Positions 41,358 through 55,300 of a stretch of 62,000 nt of DNA are shown in pieces. Every line of letters starts with the position of its first letter. The stretch's first letter is position 1. The translations under genes and the position numbers were made by a program. The stretch lies in assembly GCA_009746045.1 (NCBI GenBank), contig RPFO01000579.1, positions 1 through 62,000 on the forward strand, read 5' to 3'. This stretch comes from Mesostigma viride (Eukaryota > Streptophyta > Mesostigmatophyceae > Mesostigmatales > Mesostigmataceae). The notes below the pieces were generated by a model, which was not told the origin of the DNA, did no database searches, and saw nothing but the letters and a program-made list of their open reading frames with translations.

Positions 41358-44300
41358 TCACCCCCCATACCTGGGCCTCTCCCTGGTTACTTTTGCCAGC
41401 GCGCCGCGTTTCTCCAAGTAGGAGCGCGCCGCCAGCGCCACGGCCTGCGCGGCCGGGCTCTTGTCGAGGGAGATGAGCGCACCGAGCTTGGCGATGCATG
41501 CGGGGATGACCGCTGTGCTTGTGGCCGTGTGAGAGTCAGCGAGGCCCCGGTGAGGCGTCTGAGGTGGGATGGGGCAGGGGTGGGGAGAAGTGAGGTGACA
41601 AGAAGAGAGAAAAATGAAGGCAATGGCGAGTTTAAGACATACTATAGATTGTAAGACATACTATAGATTTTAAGACCTACTATAGAGTAGTACTATAGAT
41701 TTTAAGGCGCACTATAGAGTTCTTTATTGATAGTACATATCAGGACTACGGAAGCCGTTTAGGGTCTATGATTTAGGGCTGGCTTCTCCTCGCTTGGAAG
41801 ACAGGAAAATCAGACGTGGCATACTACTATGTGAAAAAAAAAATGACAAAATATGAGGCCCTTCCAGACCGCTGAGACTGCTTGCAACAACCCTGGCTCT
41901 CCGGGAAAAAAAAATGCGATACCTCCTCCCGTTTGAAGGAAAAGAATGTCATACCACCCGGCTTTTCAAGAGAAGTATGTCATACCTTGCATGTCTCAAT
42001 GATAGTGCATGGATTCAAACATCCAATAAAAATCCCTTAACAAGGATAACGCAGGCCATACCTCCTGCCTCTCGGATGGACGCGTGGACATGCTGACATC
42101 CGATACCCCGGACCCGCCGCTGCCGCTGCCGCTCCCACCCCCACCCCCACCCCCCCCCCCACCCCCACCCCCACCCCCACCCCCACCCACCCCACCCCCA
42201 CCCCCACCCCACCCCCACCCCCACCCCCACCCCCACCCCATCCCCACCCCCACCCCCACCCCCACCCCCACCCCCACCCACACTGGTGGTCGCGCTGCTG
42301 GCCTCCGCAACGATCATCTTGAGGATGTGCATCATGTGCGCCTTGGACGGGGGCTTGTATGGAGCCCGGCTCGCCGCTGCCGTGGCCGCCGTGGCACCAC
42401 CGCTGGTACTCCGCGTGGCGTTGCTCCTGCTCGTGTTATTGCTCGCGCCCGGCCCCAGCGGCACCCCGGAATTCGGTCGCCCTTTGGCTCCCCCACCACA
42501 CATCACAGACCCATCACCGTGCATCATCGATCCCTCGCTGGTGCTGTGGGAATGTGGGATACTTGGCCGCCTTGCAGGGGCGCTCGAGGTGCCCGCGATG
42601 GCCATGGCCGACCCGCCCCCTTCGGCAGCTTGTGTTTCGTCAGGCTTGGTGACCTCATTTGATGATGTCAGTGACGAAGAAGATGGTGATGACAGTACTA
42701 TCGTCCCCCTGACTGACAACGCCCTTGCCATTTTGATGGCGGACACACGGCGTTGCGGAGATGGCAGCGGAGGCATCATGGGCAATGACGCGGAGCGAGC
42801 TTGCCGAAGGCCCTGCCCTTGGACAACTCCCTGCCCTCGCACAGCCGGCAAGGATCCCGGCGTGCGGGTTGACTCCCCGTCAACTTGGCCTTCATCAAAA
42901 TCCAGCTGTTCCTCTGCATTGGCGACGTCATCATCGTCCTGCGTGGCATGATGTCATATTGTGATAATCACATTGTGGTGTCACGTGGTAGGGTCGAGTG
43001 GTGACGTTGTTAGCATATCCATTGTACTTTTGTGCTCCCGTGGAATGATTGAGCACGCCTGGAAATAGGGCAGAAGGAAAAGCATCTGGAATAAGGACGG
43101 AGACACAAATAGGGCAGAAGGAAAAGAATCTGGAATAAGGATGGAGACACAAATAGGGCAGAAGGAAAAGCATCTGGAATAAGGACGGAGACACAAATAG
43201 GGCAGAAGGAAAAGAATCTGGAATAAGGACGGAGACACAAATAGGGCAGAAGAAAAAGCATCTGGAATAAGGATGGAGACACATAGGTTGCGGCTGAACC
43301 CTGTGAAATTCACGAGCTGAACCAAGGCAGCAGAGAATAAATCAAGTGCCATGGAAGCGACTGCATTCATAAACGAGCGACACCGGGTGGCTGGTGCCAA
43401 CATCTTGGCACAAAAGTTCACGTCCGTGAGGCTGACTTGGCACCAGCTTGGAATTGATTTGGCACGACGCTTGGCATGGACTTGGTACCCAACCAGCCAC
43501 CTCAAGTGCACACAAAGTAAGGTTAACCCTCTAGAACTACTGGTGTTCCCAGTTTTCCCTTTTGCAAATAAACCCATCAACCCCGGCTCGCGGCTGCACC
43601 ATCAAGGTTGACATGAATACAGCTCCACAAACACGATCCCATAAAACCCAACTCACAGCTGCAGCAAAAAAGGGCATTAGTAGTAGGGACAGTTCTGCAA
43701 CCAGAACAACCCCTCAAAACCAAACTCACCCGCGCATCATCATCCCCGATGGGCTCGCTGACATCATCGCCGTCCCTCTCCCCCCTCTTGTCCCCCTCCT
43801 CTTCAATCGCATCCGTGACACCGTCGATATCCTCCACATCACCATCATCATTGTCATTACTGCCATCCGCATCATCGTCGCTGGCCGAGCCTAATCCCCC
43901 CCCATTCGCCTCTTCCTCATAAGCAACAGGGCTACTGGAACCCGATACACTGCTGCGGCAAGCCTTCGCCCCCCGTTTGCCAGCATCAGGAGACGGGAAG
44001 ACCGGCAGCACCGGCATTGCGATGGAGGCATCGATGGCCGGCCAATGGCGTTCGAGCGCGGACTCAAGCGGGGCAATGTCCTCTACTGCCGCGAGGTCCA
44101 AGAGGCTCGCAAGCTTGCGGCGTGTCACGTCGACCTCCGCCCTGAGATGCGCCAGAGTGATCAAGGAATAGTTATTGTCATGATCCCGGTTGTTCGCGGG
44201 GGATTGGGGGACATCGAGATAAAGAAAGCAAACAGAGAAAAGCAACAGTTACGTCAATATTTGAAGAAATTGCAGGACGATTTGAAATGGGTAGGTCGTT

Positions 44301-46387
44301 AAAAAAAGTCGAGAAAAAAGATCTCATGCTCCACCAGCATGACAAATACATACATACAAGCAACAACTTCTTGCAAAAACAATAGACTCCACCACCATAA
44401 AGGCTAGCCCCTGAATGCATCTGCAGATTGAACACAAAGACGCTATATGCATGTCATCAAACGCGAATCCTGAAGAGATAAGGGAGATAAGGGAGATAAG
44501 GGAGATAAGGGAGATAAGGGAGATAAGGGAGATAAGGGAGATAAGGGAGATAAGGGAGATAAGGGAGATAAGGGAGATAAGGGAGACAAGAGAGACAAGA
44601 GGGACAAGAGGGACAAGAGGGACAAGAGGGACAAGAGGGACAAGAGGGACAAGAGGGACAAGAGGGACAAGAGGGACAAGAGGGACAAGAGGGACAAGAG
44701 GGACAAGAGGGACAAGAGGGACAAGAGGGACAAGAGGGACAAGAGGGACAAGAGGGACAACGGAAACGAGCTGTGTACCTCCACATGTCCGCATACACCC
44801 GTAGCACATCCCATGTATCCTGCCGCCGCATGCCTTGTCGCACCGCCAGCACATGGCTGTGGCCATACCCCCCCTGTACACTGCCTTCCTTCGCGGAGCC
44901 TTGTCCTCTCGACCCTTCATCGCCCATGTGCCCAACAACGGCGCCATCGCTGCCACCTTGAGCACCGGTCCCTGCTTGGACGGGCCTGTCTTCTGGGACC
45001 GACGAGCAGTCAGTGCTCCCTTGCTTCCTGCCCTCATTTCCGCCCTCGTCGCGGCGCCCCTTCTCTCCCTCTTGACTGCTGCGGACGCCAAAGATCTCAT
45101 CCAGGAGCACCCCAGGGAGTCCCGCGGCCGCCAGCGTGTCCCGGTTCAAGTCCCTGGTTCCTTGCTGACTCCCGCCACCCTTGTTCGACCGGGAACTGTC
45201 AAGCGCTAGACTCCTCGATGGGGGCATGGTTGTGGTCGACTGCGTGGTCAAGCCCAGGGAGGCGCCTTCATCTTGACCCTGCAAGGTGTTTGGCGGATGA
45301 GACACGGCTGCCGTCGTGACGGTGGTTAGCTGCTAGCAGCAAGCAAGGTAGCAAGTAAAATGGCTGGTTGTGTGGCGCTCACGGGCAATCCTGTCATGGC
45401 TAGCTGGTAGGAACATGGCGAGGGGAAAACAAGGTGCAACCATATATCCCCAACTCTCAACAGTACCAGCGGACCCCACGACACTGCCAGGGCCCCACAT
45501 GATAATACTTTGCTTGCTCCTTGGACTTTATATGCTTGCTTATTAATCTGGTGCCAGCACAGGTTTCATACGTCATGAACTCACCTGGGCCATTTCTGCT
45601 CATCACATACATATAACCAAAGTTTCAATAAGAGTTTTCAATAAGAGAGTTAAGAATTCTGACAACCGTCACAAATCAGGCTACGCATTCGCAAGGAAAA
45701 CCCCCAAAAGGTTGGATTGTGAAAATGTTGGGTTACCTCCTTGGTGTAAGGCATGCTGTGAGGCCACGTGGGGGGGCTTTGCCCCCATTAGTCACGTGAG
45801 CGCAGGTCATCACTTTGATCCAACGCCACGGGAGTTAAGTGCTCGTTGCCTCCCTAAGAGAGACATGTTGCGGAGTTACGGAGTTACTTCATAAGCTATA
45901 CTACTATAAAGATTCATAAGCTCTTTGATGCACTTCTCTTTGATACACTACAATAAACTCAGCCACCTGCATCCAGGCTTTACGAGCGCCACCCCTCATT
46001 CCAAAAGTTTCACATTCCACCCCCCACTCCAAAAGTTTCGTATTCCACCCCTCATTCCAAAAGTTTCATATTCCTTTGGTCTAGCTGATACAAGGGGGCA
46101 AGACCCACCGCGAGCTCAGTCGCATCCACGCCGCCACCTGTCCTCTGCCGGAGCACCCTGGCCGCATCATCGATACATTGTCCATCACATGCTTGACTGC
46201 CTTCCCCTGGCCCTCCAGCCAGGTGCCGCTCCTCCATGGACGATGCAGCCTTGTCCTCGCCTACGCCCGATGGGGGCTTGCTCCTGGCCGACGCGCTTCG
46301 GCTGGAAGGGGAGACTTGGCCATCAAACAGTCCAAATATAGCGTTCCATGTCCCAGCCACGGAGGCGGCCGCACAAGACGGGGATGG
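41358..46387 (-). CDS. C-terminal exons 13-17 of the SPRY gene
   Basis: Exon 13 may start further 5' because the frame stays open upstream (SANFDPNVFAIYRDALPG). Exon 14 (45278-44779) has a hydrophobic block AAGLPGVLLDEIFGVRS, then Gly/Ser-rich sequence. Exon 15 has VDVTRRKLASLLDLAAVEDI followed by a long Asp/Glu/Asn tract. Exon 16 is Ser/Pro-rich and ends MMHILKMIVAEASSATTS. Exon 17 ends in frame at TGA 41358-41360, although a donor GTATGG just before the stop leaves an extra exon possible. Confidence 0.68.
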
Positions 46388-49300
46388 CTGCGCAGAGATG
46401 CCGGGAAGCGCGTCACGATAAATGGCGAAAACATTTGGATCAAAGTTGGCAGAAAACGTTGTCAGTGGAGGGGCAGGGTGCGCCAAGGGCCACCAACCGT
46501 CTTGCGACAAGCATCAATATGTCTACCGTGCCAAAAATACTCCCCCCCACTTGTGCATTCTGCTTGTGCTTTCCCTTTTGCCACCCAGTCCAACCCCATC
46601 CCAACATGTACTGCTTCTGCATTTCCCCCCCTCAAAGAGTGCAAAACGCCCACCTACCTCCACCCCGATGCCACTCTACTACCACCCTCACCACCGTGCA
46701 CCCTTCCATGTCCTCTCTACGCACTATTTATTAACAGATCGGCAAGGGAAATCGCGAACTTGAGATCGATTCATTCCCCTACATATGAGGCCCTGCCCCT
46801 GGTTCTCTGCATTTCTATTTTTCATTTGCCGTTGACGCACAGGCAGCTACCAAAGGCTGGGTGGGGACGAGTATATGCAGTCAATTGTTACAGGATGACT
46901 GCTCCGACTTCCCACACTTGACCCAGATGCTTAGTTTAAGTCTGACTTGGCTTAAGGTTTTGCAGAGGAAGAAAGACACGCTACAATAAAACTGTACAAC
47001 TACGACCCAGACAACTGGCGTTTCCTTTGAGATATCTTTCCTGTGATTGGTTACACGCTCCTATGATTTCCCAGCCATACGTGGATATTAGCCCATGTAA
47101 TACTCATCATGTTAATGAATCCCATGTAATATTCGTTATGTTAATTATGCTTTCCAATAGTTATGTGTTGCACCGTGCTGATAACGAGCCCAACCCCAAC
47201 ATCGCTTCTCCCCATTCTCTCCTTTCTTCTGCAACCCCCCCCCCCCCCCCCCATTAGCCTTTTCCCCCCATATATATATATTTTAATTCCCCCCCACGCA
47301 CCTGCTCCACCCAGCCCCTCAGCACGGGAACCGCAAGCACCAGCTGGAATGAGCGAGCCAGTGGGTGGCTGGGGGCGAGCGGTTGGAGGTCGGTCGGGGC
47401 CAGCTGTAACAATGCCACAGGAAGCACGAGTTATGCATCATAGATAAATCAACTACCCGAGAACTATTTGTAATTTTGCATCTACTGGGCTGCATGTTGC
47501 TGGTGGCCACCTGCAAGAATACCGTGTGAAGCACAATGGACTCATACTCAATCAAGTAACCGATGAGCTAAAGACCTAACTGCATAGTATGTCTTTTACT
47601 CCCGTTCACTCCCAAGAATCACCAGTCTTTCTTGAAATGATTAGCGGACTGGGCCATCACGAATGAATGGCAAGGTGGAACTGAATAAGAAAACAATCCA
47701 GCAGGTAGTGCATGCCCCCGATTAATGGAGAAAACGGGATGGGTGGGCAGGTGAAAGAAACTACCTAGACGACAAACTACGTTCGAAAATATTTCCCTTC
47801 GGCCAAGCAGGACAGCCATTGACAACCGTCATACGCCGCACCGCAATTGCCAAGATATATTGGACAAAATCTTACCACTATAGTCCTGGCACCATGATCC
47901 CTTCAACCCCTAAACTCGGAACCCCACAGTTCTAGACCTGGAAACGTTTGCCTACATTTACATACCCCACCCTACACAATGCTTCACCAGCAAGGTGCTT
48001 CTCAGATTTGCGAAGTTGGGGTCCACCTGCGCAAGTACCAACCCACCCGCCTACTTTCCCCCCACCCCCACCCCACCCCACCCCACCCCACTCCACCCCA
48101 CCCCACCCCACCCCACCCCACCCCACCCCACCCCACCCCACCCCACCCCACCCCACCCCACCCCACCCCACCCCACCCCACCCCACCCCACCCCACCCCA
48201 CCCCACCCCACCCCACCCCACCCCACCCCGCACCGCGCCTCACAAGGTATCGATTGACCAGCTTAATGTTTCAATGACACTGCGCCCTACCAGATTGGCA
48301 CGCTTCAAATTCTCTAAGTACGTGTCCACCATCGCCTGCTTCTTCGCCAGCAGCTGCCGCGCCTTGTCCAAACGCTCCGCCGCCGCCTGACAGAACATAA
48401 TTAAGAGTGGTAATCAAATTTGTCAATAGAATTCAGACTTCTCCCAATGCTCCACCACCGCCTCACAGAAATAGAGTAACGGTAAACCGAGCAATGGTTA
48501 CGGAAATGTGGGATGCCTTAGTATCAAGAAACAAGGCCATGCTAGTAGGAATAAGCCAAAAGCTTATGCACTGAAAATTGGCGCCTCCAAACTCTGCGAT
48601 AGCTTAAAGAAACGGCGCGAAACCAAGCAACTGACACATAGATAGCAGGTCAGTGCACGGCACGGTATGTCGGTACCTTGGAAGCCTGAGGCGGACAGAT
48701 ACTTATGCTTACTCAATCAACCCAAGGGCACAAACAACCCAAGGGCACAAACACACCAACCAACCCGTGAATACCGATATGGCTACGTACCTTGGAGGCC
48801 TGCGGTGGCTGCTGCTGGGACCCCTTTGTGGCCGCTGCCACGCGTGTGACTTGGAGCTCCGCGACATGAGCCCTGCATGCCATTTAGTATGCATGCCATT
48901 TATTTTGCATGCCATAGAGACCAGGCCAGGCCGTGTGCAAAACCACGCATGCTCGTACGTTAGCGGTGACCTGAAGCTCTGCGGCAGGAGCCCTGGAAGC
49001 CATGTGCACAAACATGGCATACGCACGTGTAGGACATACGCAAATGTGTGCACAGACCTCCCCAGGGCACATGCAAGACCATGCGTGCCCGGGCAATGGC
49101 AAAGAGCAGGCACTCCGCAACATGAGCCCTGCGGGGCATGTATACCACGCGTGCGCATGCACTCCTAAGGGCTGTCATCACAGCATGTGGCCCCGGGCCT
49201 TAGCGACGTATCAAGCCCACATGAGCCGTGCCATGCATACCTTGGCCACAAATATCAAGAGGACGTTTGCGCCGGCAAGACACACGCAAAGCATGTGCGC

Positions 49301-52300
49301 GTCGATTCCCAGGGCAGACGCAAAACATGCACAAGCGAGACATTCCCATGAGCCTATGCAAACCAAACCACACCCCATACAAACCACAGGCAGATGCACA
49401 GCAGCATCCCATGAAGCTTCTATCATGTCATTATACCCAACTGGCTACGTCATCATACTGGCCCCTTAACTGCATCATGGCATTGACTCACGAGTATTTT
49501 CTTCATGGCTGACCAGCAAGAACACTGATGACCTCAAGAGGCCTCATCTAGCATCAAGGCTGCTCATCATATCGATGGACATGGACTCTGGCCGACCTGA
49601 GATGTCTCTTGTGCTATCGTAATGATGCCTACCAAGAGACTTACTGACACTATGCTGCCAATGTAATGCCATGCCGCCTATCATGACAATAGTGCCGTTC
49701 GTGATGCTGCCTATCTCAATGCCACCCATCCTGGTAAGTGGTAACTACCACGATGCTGCCTACCATAGCGTTGCCTACTACAGCATAGTATCATAACATC
49801 ACGATGCTATGCTGCCGATTATAATGCTGCCTATAATAGCGTTGCCTACTACAGCATAGTATCATAACATCACGATGCTATGCTGCCGATTACAATGCTC
49901 CCTATTATAATGCTGCCTATCATAGCGTTGCCTATGATACCACTGCCTACCGTAACGCTGCCAGCCGGCTGCGGTCCGCATCGGTCAGCACACACTCCAG
50001 CGGGCAGGGGCCCACCCTCGCCAACCGTATCTCCCCGCTAACTTCTGGCAACTTTATGACCTCGCCTTCGGTCTCAGGGGAGTAAACTGATGCCGCGGAT
50101 GTTTCGTTCAATCCTGCCACTCCCGCAGCAGCAGCCGCAGCAGCCAACCCCCCGGCACCGTTGGAATAATCTGGAAGCGTGCCGGCATTGTCTATGGACG
50201 TGCCACCTGGCGCCGATTGTGTGGAGTATGATGAAGCGACACAGGTGGCACGGGCGGTGGCCAGCAGCTCCTGCTGGCGTCGCAACAGGGTGTTCCCACA
50301 CGCCCTGGCCATGGCAACAATAAATTAATGGGGAGGGGTTAGACAACGGGGGATGGACATGGGGTGGCAGACGGGAGTACTTAGAGAAGCAAAGAGGAAA
50401 GGAAATGGGATGGAACACAGGAGTGGTTTGAAGGCAAGGAGATGAAAGAGGATGGGCATACTTGACAAAAGAACGAGGATGGGCACACATGGAGGGCTTC
50501 AGAGAAGACCTGAAAACAATGAAGCAAGAGGTACTACTTGCAAATGATTCCGCAATGGTTCCGCAAGTCACCAATTATTCAACCATGATTCAACCATGCT
50601 TCAACCATGATTCAACCATGACTCAACCATGATTCAACCATGATTTCAACCATGATTCAACCATGATTCAACCATGATTTAACCATGATTCAACCATGAT
50701 TCAACCATGATTCAACCATGATTCACTGATTGTTTACCAACGGTTCAGTAACAGGGCCTCCAAGTGAGCTTCCCACACCAAATTCCGTGGCAGGGGCACC
50801 AAGGTTCAGGGCACCTCTTGCAAGACTACAACTCGTGTGAAGTAATATTTAGTGGCGTGGCCTGGCCCGGTGTCTGCTCAACACGTCGCCACCGCTTAGC
50901 AAAGCAACCCCTAACTAATCAACCGGTTCATTAGCCCCTACTCCAACAGCAACCCCTAACTAATCAACCGGTTCATTAGCCCCTACTCCAACAATGGCTG
51001 GATTCCTGTCTTGCAGTGTTAACATTACACAGTCACCAACATTTTAAGTGACCAACCTGTAGCTTTGCGAGGCGTCCCCGATCGGTGGCTGTGTTGTAGA
51101 AGCAGATGGGTGAGCTAGCATGAGCAGTACATTGGTGACCTAAGCGATGGCAGCGAGCAGGCATGATGGCAGATGATGCATCCCCCAGGGTGGTACCTCG
51201 ACCAGTGACAAAGGTGGTATTCAATTGATGGATAGGAAATGTTTAGTATTTCCTATTATTAGGAAATATATGGCATTCAGTGTTTCGATTAGTGGCGATA
51301 TGCCGCCAAATGTGGCGGTGTGGCACTTTTTTTGGTAAAATGTGGCGGTGCCACCCTAATTGACAAGGCCCCCAAGAAGCCACAAATTGGCCGTGCTGTT
51401 CTACTTTCTAGTTTCGTTTCGCCACAGAGTGGCCGTGCCTGAAGTTCACTCTAGTACAGGTTACGCCACAATTGGCAGTGTCAGCCGAACTTCCGGCCGG
51501 CGTTCCGCCACGAATCTCCCTTTACAGTACAAAAGTGCAACAGTGCATACCGCTTAGTGCATGTTAGTAGCGCCAAGTGGCCCGCTGGCCGCTGGACAGG
51601 CTGGGCACTGAGCAGTGACTCCCGTAGTGAGCTAGATCGGTGCAGTGTGCAGTGAGCTAGGTAGAATTGTATTACAAGAATCAACCAAAGTCTTGTCCAA
51701 TCAAAATCATCGTCTTCTGAGCAGTGTCTTAGAGACGACAGTATCCTCGAATCCATCGTCAAGAATGGGGACCGAATCATTGCGACAACGATATAAAAAA
51801 GTACGAAAAAGTACGCAAAAGTACGAACACAAACGAGCAAGTGCGGCAAAATGCGTCGAACTGAGGATTAATCTACACGGGCGGCCGGCAGGCAGAGACC
51901 CGCCCTGTATATGTACTCAGCCAGTACGGCGCCGCGCCGCGCTGACCCCGCCGTTCTACTTCCAATGAATGGTTGGAAAGCCAGCCCGCCACACGTGGCC
52001 GTGCCAAGCCCAATTTTAATTGGCTTAAAGCCACACATTGGCCGAGTCAACGGGAGTTTTTGTAGTTCAAAACGCCACAAGTGGCCTAGCGCCACTAGCA
52101 GCAAAAACCTTAATCGAATCACTGATGGCATTTCCTAGCAATATATTTGACTGTGGATGACAAAAGAAGTACCACGTTCTACGAAGGAGCTCACCTCATG
52201 GCATTGAGTTTCTCCCTGGCAGCCACCTGCATGCATGTCAGCCACCGAGGGGTAATCAATGCACAGTTTACCATGTCAAGGTTCAGTCACAGCTCTCAGC

Positions 52301-55300
52301 ATTAATTGCCTGTATGTGTGTGTGTGCGTACTCATGCTTCAATCGAGCGTGCATCGCATGTGTGTGGTCGTTCGCACTATCACCAGGTGCACTAGGTAAT
52401 TCAAATAAAATGGAAATCATGCCAATGGAGATGTCGTAACGGGACGTCATGGCATGCACTAGGTCTCCACTTGCCCGTATTGTTACGCGGGAGGGTTGAC
52501 CTGCATGCATACCATGTGCCCACCATCTGGGCTTCAGCAATAGCAAGGCCACAGTGTGTTCAACACGGTGCATACACGCACAACTACCTAACCATGCTGC
52601 TAAATCAGTGGTTTGGTACGGTTCTGCACGTCCCCCTGAGGGCACTGGGGCAGGCTAGTTTGGAATGGCTCGTGCACTAAGAAACATCCTACTCACTGAG
52701 AAAGCAGCCTGGTTTAGTTTTTTTTTCGGTGTCAAAAATTTTCGGTGTCAGCTGTTTCAAACGCGAACAAAAATAGGGGAGAGACCATTGAAGCGCAGAA
52801 AGAAAGACGAAAAAACGCAACACAACTAGAGTTGAAAAGTCAACGGGTTTGAAATAACCGCGGTATTAAAAACATTGCCGAGATATCTCTTGAGCGGAGG
52901 AACATATCACTCGAGACTTAAAAATGAAGTTAAATATTCGACAACTGATTAGAAAGAAGGTTCTAAGCCTTACCATCATGTTGCCATCCACTTGGAGTTC
53001 ACATCAAGAGCAACATCAAAAGTGCTTTGTAAAGAATTACCTCTTGCGCACGGAGCTCCTCCTGCAGAACTCGGAAGCGCTCGGCCACTTCTCGTTGAGC
53101 TGTCTCACACTCGGTATCCCATGCCGTCAGAGCGCTGCATGCATGCAGACAACAGTTTCCCCATCCCAACCCATCCCATTCCATCCCACCCCATCCCACT
53201 CCAACCTTTGTTTACTAGAGGTACATTGTTATCTACAGTGTAGCAGTAGTGACATAGGCAGATGAATATTAACATACGAAAATTACCAACTTTGTTCTAA
53301 CGTTTGGAAGGAGTGGGGCAAGGGGGGAGGATGGGGAAGAAGGGGCGGGTGCAATGGCAACCTGCGTTGTGCCATGATCCATGCTAACCTCACTTCGGTA
53401 CAGATCGCACCATCCTGTACATCTGAACAAGTGCTGATTGTCTTACGTCTAAAAAAGTGTTGATTGTTTTACATCTAGACAAGTGGTGATTGTTTCGCAC
53501 CTAAACAAGTGTTGATTGTTTTACATCTAAATTAGTATCGATTGTTTCACATCTAACAATTGTCGATTGTTATACATCCAAACAAGGGTTGATTGTTTCA
53601 CACCTAAACTGGTGTAGATGGCAGGCTCCCACCCCACGTACCCTGCTACCTCCCCAGACAGCGACGGCAGCTGCTCCGAGCCGACCTCACCACGGCAAAC
53701 GTCACCACGCAAGACGGACACCTGGCAGGGCGCCGAGCACGTCCCCACCACGCGACGATGCAGCAAGGGCAGATAAGCCAGGTAAAGGGGGCAATTCAGC
53801 AAGTTACAAATTAGCAAAGAATACTTGAGGCAGTAGACATGTTGTAATAGCACGCTACTATATAAACAGAAACCTTTGAGGCAGTAGACATGTTGTAAGA
53901 GCACGCTACTATATAATCATAAACTTTTGAGGCAGCAGACATGTTGTAATAGCACGCTACTATATAATCAGAAACCTATACGATTGACGTCCCGTGGTGA
54001 TGCATGGGAGGCGCATGAGCAAAAGCCGAGTTATTACAACAAATAAGTACGCCAGTGATGACCGATGGGTGTCCCTTTGCAGGACCGCGGCAGGGCACTT
54101 CACTTAGTTCGGTCATGTTTGCTGCGGGATACTTCGAATCCTGTAGCAAAACCGACAGAACTAAAGGGCGGGGGGGTCGACGGCATCAGCACCACAGATG
54201 CACGCTAGGCTGTCGCGATCAATGAAAAGCACGAGAGAATGCACCAGAGCTGCCAAATAGTAAGGGAGAATCGATTAGGAGAATCGAGACGATGGGGCAC
54301 GATGGGGCGATGATGGGGCACCACGAAGCATCTCAGACGTCGCATCCCTGGCTGGCATCCCTGGAATCTTTAAAAGAAGAAGAGATGAAAATTATCGAGG
54401 ACATCCCTGTCCAGTGCTTGCTGTCAGTATGTACTTGCCCTCCCTGCCCAGAACTTGCCCACGACCTTGCAAGGCCAACCCCGCAAGGCAACCAAAAGGG
54501 GTCGGTTCCCGTACTTGTTTGCTCCCCCTTCCCTGCCCAGCATACGCGCCCCTTCCCTGCCCAGGATGCGCGCCCCTTCCCTGGCCAGCATGCGTGCCCC
54601 TTCCCTGCCCCACTTGGCACTTTCCAGTGAACCATGGGAAGCACGCAGGAAGCGTGCCTTGGGGGCCTTGGATAGCACAGGACGAAACCACGGGTGCCGA
54701 AACCAGGGAGGTCCTGGTGGGAGTTTACCAGAGGGCGCAAACATGTGTGCGTGCATGTGCGTGTGCGTGTGCGTGTGCGTGTGCGCGTGGGTTGGGTTGG
54801 GTGGCTCTTGTGCTTGTGTGTGTTGCGGGGGGTCGGGGGAAGGAAGAAGGGGAGAATGAGGGGAAAGTTTTGGGCCATCAAATTTCATGAAATACGAAGA
54901 GGCTCGGAAATTGTCTTTCCAGCATGCTGACAGTTTCCATACTATAAGTTAATACAGTAGTACCATGTCTTACTCACAAGCTATTCCAGTTTGTACGACA
55001 TGACGGGATGTGGATTGCGCCATCCATTGCCATTTAAACTCTGCCTCACGCACTGATTTCCGCACATCATCTTTACATACCGACTGTCCCAGCTTGTACA
55101 GCGTGATGGCAGGCCACAGGCCTCCCCCGGTGACGGCCACATTCTCAAAGGCCACCCCCTGTTCGAAATGCACCATGTTTTCGACATGCCCCAAGAGCAA
55201 GGCCAAGAGCAACAACTGGTCATTCTCCACGGCAGTCACCCCTTGGCAACGACCCGTCAAGTTCAACCGCAATCCCGTGATTCTCTCTCCGCAACGACCC

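Noticed and set aside
44457-45305. Cys/Pro/Ser-repeat protein from the 9-bp arrays
   Set aside because: The ORF is SPRY exon 14 reading through its donor into the nonamer array; the donor at 44778 and phase with the next exon argue for splicing.
51057-51088. 32-nt candidate exon (TDRGRLAKLQ) of the SPRY gene
   Set aside because: It has GT-AG borders, but including it breaks the frame between exons 8 and 9, which join perfectly without it.
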